A stretch of DNA of 9,814 nucleotides, taken from NCBI GenBank assembly GCA_022710255.1, contig JAKLHG010000105.1:1-9814 (forward strand). The letters run 5' to 3'. Numbering within the stretch: position 1 is the stretch's first letter; every line of letters starts with the position of its first letter. Below the pieces are notes generated by a model. That model was not told where the DNA came from. It did no database searches and was given only the letters and a program-made list of their open reading frames with translations. Both the position numbers and the translations under genes were made by a program. This document shows positions 1 through 6,241 of the stretch, piece by piece. This stretch comes from Candidatus Hydrogenedentota bacterium (GTDB lineage Bacteria; Hydrogenedentota; Hydrogenedentia; Hydrogenedentales; CAITNO01).

Positions 1-20
1 CAGGCCAGGTTCATTCGCAT
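1..20 (-). CDS. start of an unidentified gene (5' end only)
   Basis: Only the first six codons lie in the window (MRMNLA, then cut), so no function can be given. The call rests on an ATG at 20-18 preceded by a strong AAAGGAG ribosome binding site at 36-30 with a 9-base spacer. The gene follows the LOG-family gene on the same strand, 45 bases after its stop, so it is probably the third gene of the recN transcript. A second in-frame ATG at 14-12 is possible but has poorer spacing. The reading frame is open to the edge. Confidence is limited by the very short visible part. Confidence 0.55.
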
Positions 21-29
21 GATTCTTGT

Positions 30-36
30 CTCCTTT
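30..36 (-). promoter_or_regulatory. ribosome binding site of the left-edge gene
   Basis: On the minus strand the sequence reads AAAGGAG followed by nine bases and ATG. It is the main evidence that a gene begins at position 20 and continues off the window. Confidence 0.6.
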
Positions 37-65
37 ATGCAATGGCGGAGACGGCGTTGCGGACG

Positions 66-653
66 CTATCCCCAGGCTTCGCGTTCGAGAATTTTCGGCG
101 GTTCCGCCCTGAATGAGGCGACGCAACGCTGTACCAGGCGGACCGGGTCATCATCAAAAAACATGCGGCTGCCAGTGGGTTTTTTGATGACCTCCAGGAT
201 TTCATCGATGTGGTCCGCCACGCCGCCCGTGCCGGTAAGCACCCCGATCATACGGCCCTCATCATAAGCGATGGCGAACTCGCCCAAGGTGCCGGACCGG
301 CCGCCGACGATCAACACGATATCACAACTGCGCACGCCTATGATTTCCCTGCCCATCAGGCCCATGCCCGTGAAAATCATCACGTCAATATTGTCCGTCG
401 GACTGCCGTAACGTCCCACATGCTCCTGTATGCTGAGGGCGGGGGAGACACCGATGGTGATGCCGCCTTCTTCCTTGCACCCTAGGACCGCCGCATGCGG
501 CAGGCCTGGACACCCGCCCGTGAGAATGGCGCATCCCTCCCGTGCAATGGTACGTCCCATTTCCCGGCACCGTTCCGTAATGTCCGGGACCATGTCACCG
601 CCAGCGGAACCCATGACACCGACCTTGATCAGTCCGCAATACAATTCTTTCAC
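66..653 (-). CDS. LOG/SLOG-family Rossmann protein (TIGR00725-like)
   Basis: The product is 195 residues, the usual size for small LOG (possible lysine decarboxylase) relatives. Visible motifs are an N-terminal beta strand with a glycine loop (IKVGVMGSAGG, about 9-19), TGGCPGLPHAA (about 45-55), and GGRSGTLGE (about 117-125). The last corresponds to the PGGxGTxxE nucleotide-binding motif, but Val replaces the Pro. That form is more typical of the TIGR00725-like branch than of true cytokinin-riboside phosphoribohydrolases, so I do not assign that activity; a nucleotide or nucleotide-derivative ligand is an inference from the fold. I chose the GTG at 653-651 because AAAGGAG (666-660) sits six bases upstream of it. 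The TTG at 659 would directly abut the ribosome binding site. The gene begins 25 bases after the recN stop and is likely cotranscribed with it. No signal peptide or membrane segment is seen. Confidence 0.85.
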   Translation of the reverse strand: MKELYCGLIKVGVMGSAGGDMVPDITERCREMGRTIAREGCAILTGGCPGLPHAAVLGCKEEGGITIGVSPALSIQEHVGRYGSPTDNIDVMIFTGMGLMGREIIGVRSCDIVLIVGGRSGTLGEFAIAYDEGRMIGVLTGTGGVADHIDEILEVIKKPTGSRMFFDDDPVRLVQRCVASFRAEPPKILEREAWG

Positions 654-659
654 AAACAA

Positions 660-666
660 CTCCTTT
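660..666 (-). promoter_or_regulatory. ribosome binding site that decides the GTG start
   Basis: AAAGGAG lies between the recN stop codon (681-679) and the LOG-family gene. With a six-base spacer it points to GTG at 653. The in-frame TTG at 659 would have a spacer of zero and is not credible. Confidence 0.75.
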
Positions 667-678
667 CAACATTGATGG

Positions 679-2352
679 TTATGCTTTTCGGCGGGATTCC
701 GCCAGCAATGCCTTGGCATGTTTCAGGCTGGCCTCGGAAACGGAGCCATCCAGAAGCCGCGCAATTTCTTTTTCGCGCTCTCCGTCAATCAGCAGAAGGG
801 CGCTCGTCGTGGTCGCATGGACGGCTTGTTGTTTCATAATGATGAAGTGGGTCCGGGCCAGGGCGGCAATTTGGGCCAAATGCGTAATGCACACGACCTG
901 TCGTTTTTCCGACAAACCGGCCATCTTTTCCGCGACACGGCGGGCCGTGGCGCCGCCGATGCCGGCGTCTATTTCATCGAATACCAGCGTGGGCACGGTA
1001 TCCTGTTCCGCGAATACCGCTTTCAATGCCAGCATGATGCGCGATATTTCGCCGCCGGATGCCACTTGTCGTAACGGCTTCAATGCTTCACCGGCATTGG
1101 CGGACAAGAGGAAGGCAATTTTATCTAAGCCTCGGGGAGTCAGGCTTGTGGACTCCAGCAGCGTTTCAAACCGGGCATGTGGCATGTCGAGTGTGCGCAA
1201 AATTTCTTCGGCTTCGCGGTCCATTTTTTTGGCGGCTTCGGTGCGCAGGGCGGAAAGGGCGCGCGCTTTTTCCGTCGCCTCCGAAAGCAGGCGCTTGTAT
1301 GCCGCTCTCAGGGTGTCCAGCAATGCGTCACGGTTATCGTACGCTTCCAGCGCGCCGGCAATCCTGTCCCGGTACGCCAGCACCGCCGCAATATCCGCGC
1401 CGTACTTGCGCTTCAGATTGGATAGAAGTGACAACCGTTCATTCAACCGGTTGATTTCCTCCGGGTCGAATTCCATCTGACTGGTGAAGCGTCGCAGCTC
1501 GGCAGCGGCCATTTCTACACAGGACCGGGCTTCATTGATTTGTCTGGACGGTTCCGCAAACGTGTTGTCTATTCGTTCCAGTTCTTCCAGATTTTTCAGG
1601 GCGCTGCTTAACGCGTCCAGTGCGGGAGTTTCCTGGGATTCATAAATCAGGGCATAAGTTTCCGAAGCCAGGCGGTGAATGGTTTCCGCATGTGTGATCA
1701 GGTGCAGGCGCTCCCGGAGCGGCACTTCTTCATCGGCGTCCAGTCCGGCCCCGTCTATTTCGGCCAACTCGTGGCGCATAAAGTCGGCCTGCCGCGCACG
1801 ATCCCGGTCGTCGGTTTCAAGCCGGTCAATTTCCACTTTCTTTTGTGTTATCGCCGCCACCAACGCGGCGACTTCGGCCGCTAACGCCTCCGCTCCCGCG
1901 TACCCGTCCAGCAGGCGCGTCTGGCATTCGGGCTTCAACAGGGACTGGTGCTCATGCTGGCCGTGAAGATCCACCAATTCATCACCGATGGCGGCGAGCA
2001 CCGCCACGGGAATCACCTGTCCGTTCGCTGTGGCGCGCCCCCGCCCGTCAGTGGCCACCGTGCGCGTCAGGATCAGCCGGTCCTCCTCCAGGGAGATATC
2101 ATGTTCCTCCAGTAGCGCGGCCAACGGCGGCGGTGTATCCTCAAGCCTGAACACGACCTCCACGGATGCTTTAGGAGCGCCGGCCCGTATCGTGTCGGCC
2201 GAGGCGCGGCCGCCCAGGGCCAATCCAAGCGCGCCGACCACAATGGATTTCCCGGCACCGGTTTCCCCGGTCAGCACATTGAAACCCGATTGAAATTCCA
2301 TTTCCAGGTTTTCGATGAGCGCATAATCGCGTATATGCAGTGTTTCAAGCAT
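679..2352 (-). CDS. recN: DNA repair protein RecN
   Basis: RecN is an SMC-like ATPase of the cytoplasm that acts early in double-strand break repair together with RecA. The protein has 557 residues, close to the 553 of the E. coli protein. It begins MLETLHIRDYALIENL and carries Walker A GETGAGKS (29-36), the RecN-typical DLHGQHEHQSLL (128-139), a central coiled-coil region with KRKYGAD (314-320), the ABC signature ASGGEISR (431-438), Walker B TLVFDEID (455-462) followed by AGIGG, and the H-loop THLAQIAA (490-497). All catalytic motifs are intact. The frame is open 54 codons further upstream to an ATG at 2514, but family homology starts at the ATG at 2352-2350, which has a modest GGA about ten bases upstream; the extension resembles no RecN N-terminus. 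It is probably the first gene of a recN-LOG-third gene transcript. I see no clear LexA box upstream. Confidence 0.95.
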   Translation of the reverse strand: MLETLHIRDYALIENLEMEFQSGFNVLTGETGAGKSIVVGALGLALGGRASADTIRAGAPKASVEVVFRLEDTPPPLAALLEEHDISLEEDRLILTRTVATDGRGRATANGQVIPVAVLAAIGDELVDLHGQHEHQSLLKPECQTRLLDGYAGAEALAAEVAALVAAITQKKVEIDRLETDDRDRARQADFMRHELAEIDGAGLDADEEVPLRERLHLITHAETIHRLASETYALIYESQETPALDALSSALKNLEELERIDNTFAEPSRQINEARSCVEMAAAELRRFTSQMEFDPEEINRLNERLSLLSNLKRKYGADIAAVLAYRDRIAGALEAYDNRDALLDTLRAAYKRLLSEATEKARALSALRTEAAKKMDREAEEILRTLDMPHARFETLLESTSLTPRGLDKIAFLLSANAGEALKPLRQVASGGEISRIMLALKAVFAEQDTVPTLVFDEIDAGIGGATARRVAEKMAGLSEKRQVVCITHLAQIAALARTHFIIMKQQAVHATTTSALLLIDGEREKEIARLLDGSVSEASLKHAKALLAESRRKA

Positions 2353-2435
2353 GGGTTTTCCGGCTTGCCTTTTGAACCCCGATATGTTGGGCGCGTAGTA
2401 CCGGGCGGTAAAAAGCCCCGCATCACGAATATCTG

Positions 2436-2441
2436 ATTGTA
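2436..2441 (-). promoter_or_regulatory. possible extended -10 element for recN
   Basis: On the minus strand the bases read TGGTACAAT, an extended -10 form (TGn plus TACAAT, 5 of 6 matches to TATAAT). No good -35 box lies at the normal distance. The start would be near 2430, giving a leader of about 77 bases before the recN ATG at 2352. The same bases would be coding if recN used an upstream start, which I consider unlikely. Confidence 0.3.
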
Positions 2442-2574
2442 CCATAGCCGCCCCGGCACAGCTCCAAATCCCCGCCACATGAACCTTGCCCGGCAAGGAC
2501 ACTTGAATATCCATGGCGTCTTAAAGTACCGCGAAAGCCAAGTATCTTTCAGATCGCATGATGGTAGCCAAAAC

Positions 2575-2604
2575 CTGAAGGGGATATCCCAAACGTGTTA
2601 TACT
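2575..2604 (+). promoter_or_regulatory. possible sigma-70-type promoter for the lipoprotein/carboxypeptidase pair
   Basis: An extended -10 element, TGTTATACT (2596-2604), contains TATACT, 5 of 6 matches to consensus. A weak -35 candidate, CTGAAG (2575-2580), lies 18 bases upstream. Transcription would begin around 2611, giving a leader of about 66 bases that includes the AAGGAG ribosome binding site (2662-2667) before the ATG at 2677. It is the best-looking promoter in the window but is identified by eye only. Confidence 0.4.
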
Positions 2605-2676
2605 TTTAATGGTGTGCTTCGTGTTCATTTTAGCGGCGCCTGCGGTATGGCTGGTGGATATAAGGAGATTGCAAGC

Positions 2677-3195
2677 ATGAAATATGCAATATATACGGTT
2701 GTAGTGATGCTTAGCGTGTTGATGACTTCCTGTCAAACGGATTCCGGGAATGTCGTGGATAAAGTGCTGGCGGATTTTGGCCTGCGCGACCGGCCGGAAG
2801 GCTATGAATCCGGGTCGGACCGGGTATTCCAGCAGATGGAAACGGTGGGTGCCGCGGAAATGAAACGGATGAATACGGCGGGGCGCCACGGGGAAGTAAA
2901 ATTCGTGGAAGACGGAAGACGGGGCCAATACCACAAAGAGGTCAAAGTTTACGAGTCTTTTGTCCCTGTCGATGCGAGCGGTACTACAGGGGCTGGCGCG
3001 CGGGATCGGGGTTTTTCTGGTATTATTGAATATCGCTACCGCATTTTGCGCGGCGAAGCCAAACCGACTCAGGCCGAGGCCGCCGCACAGAACGCGGATA
3101 TTTCTTCCGATGAAATCGGGCGGGAAACCTATCGTTACGGCTTCTCCCCTACCGGCATTTGGGATGGCGCCCCGGGTGAACCTGTTCGGCGATAA
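2677..3195 (+). CDS. predicted small lipoprotein of unknown function
   Basis: The protein has 172 residues. Its N-terminus is a lipoprotein-type signal: a short basic start, a hydrophobic run, then LMTSC with Cys19 as the likely lipidated residue. The Met at -3 is not ideal for a lipobox. The start is fixed by AAGGAG at 2662-2667 with a nine-base spacer; the longer in-frame ATG at 2437 lacks such a site and would bury the signal. The mature part is polar. It has an acidic/basic middle (about 45-95) and two short beta-like Tyr/Arg-rich stretches, EYRYRILRGE (118-127) and ETYRYGFSPTGIW (150-162). I recognise no family. The gene sits 17 bases upstream of the carboxypeptidase gene on the same strand and is probably cotranscribed, which hints at a shared role at the cell surface but proves nothing. 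Confidence 0.75.
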   Translation: MKYAIYTVVVMLSVLMTSCQTDSGNVVDKVLADFGLRDRPEGYESGSDRVFQQMETVGAAEMKRMNTAGRHGEVKFVEDGRRGQYHKEVKVYESFVPVDASGTTGAGARDRGFSGIIEYRYRILRGEAKPTQAEAAAQNADISSDEIGRETYRYGFSPTGIWDGAPGEPVRR

Positions 3196-3212
3196 GCACC
3201 CTGGAAAAGAAT

Positions 3213-4766
3213 ATGCATTACAGCCCCACCAAATACAGGCGGGTACTACTGGCCATGGCGGCGGTCATGTCCTTCGCGTATGCTACCGCCTGGGCTGTAC
3301 CGACGCTTTATGTGGTCGAGGTGACGGCCCCTTCCCGCGAAGCCTTGACACCGTTGTTGGAAATGCCATATATCATTTCCAACGTGCGGGATAATACGGC
3401 AACCTTGTACTTGAGTCCGGAGGAGTACGAACGGGTGCGTGCGATGGGGTTTAAAACCCGCCTGATGGAGACACAACCCGACCCGTCCGGCGCTTCTGAA
3501 AAGTCCACCGGCTATACCACTTACGATGAGATCGGGCCGTTACTTGCCGGATGGGAGGTCACCTATCCGGACCTGTGCCAGGTAAGCAGCCTGGGCCGGT
3601 CCGTGAACGGGCGGGAACTGTGGACAATTAAAATCACCCGGGAGCCCGGCCTTCCCGCCGACAAACCCGCCGTAAAATATGTATCCACACTGCATGGCGA
3701 CGAACCGGTGGGCACGGAAATGTGCCTGTATTTCGCCGAAGAACTCCTTACCGGTTATGAAAGCGATGCTTATATCCGGGACCTGCTGGCCCGTACTGTT
3801 ATCTGGCTGGTGCCTTTGGCGAATCCGGACGGTCATGTTAATTACACCCGGGTAAACGCGAACGGCTGGGATCTCAACCGTAGTTTTCCCACCTATTCTG
3901 TTGACTACCTGGAAACCTGGTTCGATACGGGGGAATTGGGCGATGCCGGACGTCAGCCTGAGGTGACCCTGCTTATGCAGTGGCACGCTGCCGTGCCGGG
4001 CGCCTTGTCCGCCAATTTTCACACCGGCGCCCTGGTCGCCAATTATCCCTATGATAACGAACCCGGAATACCGAGCGGCGCGGAAGCACCGTCTCCGGAC
4101 GATGATGTGTTCCAGTACATTTCCCTGGAATATGCCACGCGAAATCAGCCCATGTACAACAGTCCCGTATTTCCGCAGGGCATAGTCAACGGTTCCCGGT
4201 GGTACAGCATCACCGGGGGTATGATGGACTGGAACTACCGTTTTCTGGGTTGCCCGGAAGTTACCTTCGAATTGTCTAATATAAAAAAACCGAATGGGAC
4301 CTATCTACCCCAGCTTTGGCTCGAAAATCGCGACGCCATGTACGCCTATGCCGAGACGGCGCATCTGGGCATTCGCGGACTGGTACTAGACCGTAATACG
4401 GGTGAAGCGCTGTGGGCAAAAGTGCGGGTAGCGGAACGGGACCAACCTGTTTTTACCGCTCCGCTAGTGGGTAATTATCATCGGTTGTTGTTACCGGGGA
4501 CGTACAACCTCGTCTATGAAGCGCCTGAATATATCACCTATTACAGGGACGGTATCCCGGTCCAGGAGGGGCCCGCCGTGCGGGTGAATGTAACCCTGTC
4601 GGACGGCGATTTAAATTATGACGGGAGTGTTAATTCCCGGGACGCGCAGTGTGCTGTGGATGCGGTATTGGGGCGCAAGGTAACCTACGATGCGGACGTG
4701 GACGGCCGTGGCCTGTCCGCCACCGATATCCAGGCCGTCATTAACAAGGGCGAATCGCGTCAATAA
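3213..4766 (+). CDS. secreted M14B-type zinc carboxypeptidase with dockerin-like C-terminus
   Basis: The 517-residue exported enzyme should remove C-terminal residues from proteins or peptides outside the cytoplasm. A signal peptide covers 1-28 (likely cut AWA|VP). Residues 29-100 form a propeptide-like N-terminal region. The M14 catalytic domain (about 101-385) has the zinc ligands HGDE (His161, Glu164) and His270 in NFHTGA, substrate-binding NPDG (204-207) and Asn222-Arg223 in DLNR, the Tyr in GGMMDWNY (335-342), and catalytic Glu353 in TFEL. The GGMxDxNY...C...E block is characteristic of the carboxypeptidase D/E/N subfamily (M14B), as is the transthyretin-like domain that follows (about 386-462). 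Residues 464-512 resemble a type I dockerin. The first loop is good (Asp466, Asn468, Asp470, Asp477). The second is degenerate, with Arg499 at a calcium position and one residue missing. The ribosome binding site is weak (GGAAAAGA). Substrate preference cannot be read from the sequence. Confidence 0.9.
   Translation: MHYSPTKYRRVLLAMAAVMSFAYATAWAVPTLYVVEVTAPSREALTPLLEMPYIISNVRDNTATLYLSPEEYERVRAMGFKTRLMETQPDPSGASEKSTGYTTYDEIGPLLAGWEVTYPDLCQVSSLGRSVNGRELWTIKITREPGLPADKPAVKYVSTLHGDEPVGTEMCLYFAEELLTGYESDAYIRDLLARTVIWLVPLANPDGHVNYTRVNANGWDLNRSFPTYSVDYLETWFDTGELGDAGRQPEVTLLMQWHAAVPGALSANFHTGALVANYPYDNEPGIPSGAEAPSPDDDVFQYISLEYATRNQPMYNSPVFPQGIVNGSRWYSITGGMMDWNYRFLGCPEVTFELSNIKKPNGTYLPQLWLENRDAMYAYAETAHLGIRGLVLDRNTGEALWAKVRVAERDQPVFTAPLVGNYHRLLLPGTYNLVYEAPEYITYYRDGIPVQEGPAVRVNVTLSDGDLNYDGSVNSRDAQCAVDAVLGRKVTYDADVDGRGLSATDIQAVINKGESRQ
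4602..4748 (+). other. dockerin-like calcium-binding repeat pair within the carboxypeptidase gene
   Basis: This segment encodes two F-hand-like repeats. The first, DLNYDGSVNSRD then a helix ending in VLG, follows the dockerin calcium-loop pattern closely. The second, DVDGRGLSATDIQAVIN, has the same helix start (TDIQAVIN) but an imperfect loop. Dockerins bind cohesin domains. In non-cellulosomal bacteria such tails often occur on secreted enzymes without an obvious scaffold, and no cohesin is visible in this window. Confidence 0.75.
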
Positions 4767-4813
4767 TATTTTTTCCTTATTGCCCAAACCTCCGGTCGTA
4801 TACCGAGTCTTTG

Positions 4814-6241
4814 TCAGAAATAAATAACCGTGGAAAGCAAGAATCTTATCTGAACGACATCCTCCTTGAAGCCATCAATGCCGCGGATAAAATCACGGTT
4901 GACATCCGGTCCATAGCGCACTTGGCAGGCGGCATCAATATTGATGCGCTGTCTGAGCAGTAGACCAACCCCCAGGGCACATCCGTAGAAAGTATCTGGT
5001 TTTCCTGACCCGTTTTGCCCCGGAAGGCGAAACCCGCTCGTTTTTCCGGATGCAGGTTCTTCATCCCAAAAAAAACCGGTTCTCAACGACCATAGATGGT
5101 CGAGTTTTTCTTCAGGCTCCTGAGGCACGAAAACATATTCCGCCCCCAGACGGGCGGTGTAGGTAGGTTTAAATCTGGGGCGTGTCCAGGGGTTGTCCAG
5201 GTTACTGGAATCCACAAGGGAGAGCCTTTTCCCGCCTTCTGTTTTTACATGAAAATCATTCCAATCGGTACGTGTTACGTCCATAGACAGGGTAAGCCTG
5301 TCATTGGGACGCCAGGCGATACCAAATGCGAGGGAATCGGGTAAGTGTACGAGGCGCTGTTCGCGGTTGTTCGTATTGTTAAAAACAAATTTTCCGGATA
5401 ATACCGAAAATGTTCCGGATATCGTGCTGCTGGAGTAGTCGGTCTTTCCCGTGAATGCCGTATCATAACGCATGCCCACACTCCACCGCTCCACGGGATT
5501 CCAAAGCAGCCCCAATGTCATGTTCTGTCCAGTGAAACTTTCATAATGTTCCTCATAACGCATACGACCAAGGTAGACAGATGAACCTAGAAGCCTCAGC
5601 GAACGCGTTTTTGTCACCTGTTCCCAACTGTTTTCAGAAAAAAACGTAGGGTGCCAGATATTGTAGGATGCACCAATAGACAGGCGCGGGCTGAGTTCCA
5701 AGGCTATGGCGGGTGTTATGGCGCTGAGACCGCCTCGCTGCGCAAAAGCGTAGTGCTGAAAATCATTTTGAACCAGGCCGGAGTCACTTGCGGTCGCCTG
5801 ATCGAGGTCGAAGTGAAATGACCGGTTGAAATCATATTTTTTCTGGTAATTGAGAGACAGGCATACATTATGGCCGTATACACTGAAAGGCATGGGATAA
5901 GCAAAACTCAGGTAATTTAAATCAAGTTTGTCCGTGTGGTTGCGTGTTTCAAATTCTTCATGATAATCCGCATTGAACCATTCCATGAGATAACTGTAAC
6001 TGCCAACAACGGAGATTTCCGGACGTTCCAGATGAACCAGGCCTGCAGGGTTCCAGGAGGCGGCTGTCGCATCATCCGCCACCGCCACAAATGCGTTGGC
6101 CATGCCTGCCGCGCGCGCGCCGGAGCCAACGGGCGAGGGCGAACTGGAGATTTCAAGTTCGCCTGCGCACAGAGGGTCTGGCAGCCACGAAAGCAGAAGG
6201 GCCAGCAACATGAATTGCAGATTTTTATTTAATGATGACAT
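4814..6241 (-). CDS. outer-membrane beta-barrel protein, OmpP1/FadL/PorV-like
   Basis: The protein has 475 residues with a signal peptide ending near residue 26-27 (PLCAG). Directly after it comes the stretch that marks this superfamily: GARAAGMANAFVAVADD (41-57) and WNPAGL (63-68). The rest alternates hydrophobic and polar residues in the manner of outer-membrane strands and ends STVIYF, with the C-terminal aromatic residue expected for BAM-dependent insertion. FadL-type members carry hydrophobic compounds across the outer membrane, and PorV-type members serve type IX secretion. The sequence alone does not separate these, so the cargo is unknown. The ATG at 6241 lies inside the end of the upstream lipoprotein gene, giving a 17-base overlap, and only a weak GGGACA precedes it, so translation is probably coupled. 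It is the last gene of the cluster. Its stop faces the carboxypeptidase stop across 47 bases. Confidence 0.8.
   Translation of the reverse strand: MSSLNKNLQFMLLALLLSWLPDPLCAGELEISSSPSPVGSGARAAGMANAFVAVADDATAASWNPAGLVHLERPEISVVGSYSYLMEWFNADYHEEFETRNHTDKLDLNYLSFAYPMPFSVYGHNVCLSLNYQKKYDFNRSFHFDLDQATASDSGLVQNDFQHYAFAQRGGLSAITPAIALELSPRLSIGASYNIWHPTFFSENSWEQVTKTRSLRLLGSSVYLGRMRYEEHYESFTGQNMTLGLLWNPVERWSVGMRYDTAFTGKTDYSSSTISGTFSVLSGKFVFNNTNNREQRLVHLPDSLAFGIAWRPNDRLTLSMDVTRTDWNDFHVKTEGGKRLSLVDSSNLDNPWTRPRFKPTYTARLGAEYVFVPQEPEEKLDHLWSLRTGFFWDEEPASGKTSGFRLPGQNGSGKPDTFYGCALGVGLLLRQRINIDAACQVRYGPDVNRDFIRGIDGFKEDVVQIRFLLSTVIYF

Larger units (their letters stand above)
2353..2676. other. divergent intergenic region between recN and the lipoprotein gene
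   Basis: These 324 bases separate two divergently transcribed genes and hold no convincing gene. The recN frame stays open through about half of it by chance, and the longer of the competing readings (minus strand, 2934-2521) runs antisense through the lipoprotein gene. The region contains one candidate promoter for each direction, listed separately. I found no CTG-N10-CAG or CGAAC-type LexA operator, riboswitch or tandem repeat by eye. Confidence 0.6.

Noticed and set aside
66..653. Calling the LOG-family protein a lysine decarboxylase or cytokinin-activating enzyme
   Set aside because: The PGGxGTxxE motif is altered (VGGRSGTLGE), and the old decarboxylase label for this family is known to be misleading.
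713..1480. 255-residue open frame on the plus strand inside recN
   Set aside because: Antisense shadow of recN with Ser/Ala/Arg-rich composition, as expected when a GC-rich gene is read backwards.
2353..2514. RecN with a 54-residue N-terminal extension from the ATG at 2514
   Set aside because: Family homology begins at MLETLHIRDYALIENL, the extension looks unlike any RecN, and a promoter-like TACAAT falls inside it.
2353..2676. LexA/SOS operator upstream of recN
   Set aside because: I looked for CTG-N10-CAG and CGAAC-N4-GTTCG patterns and found no acceptable match, although LexA motifs vary between phyla.
2521..2934. 137-residue open frame on the minus strand
   Set aside because: It runs antisense across the start of the lipoprotein gene, has no ribosome binding site of note and has low-complexity, shadow-like composition.
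4767..4813. Possible bidirectional terminator between the convergent genes (CGGT-CGTAT-ACCG)
   Set aside because: The stem has only four base pairs, and no good T run follows it on either strand; the T run at 4769-4774 lies before the hairpin, not after it.
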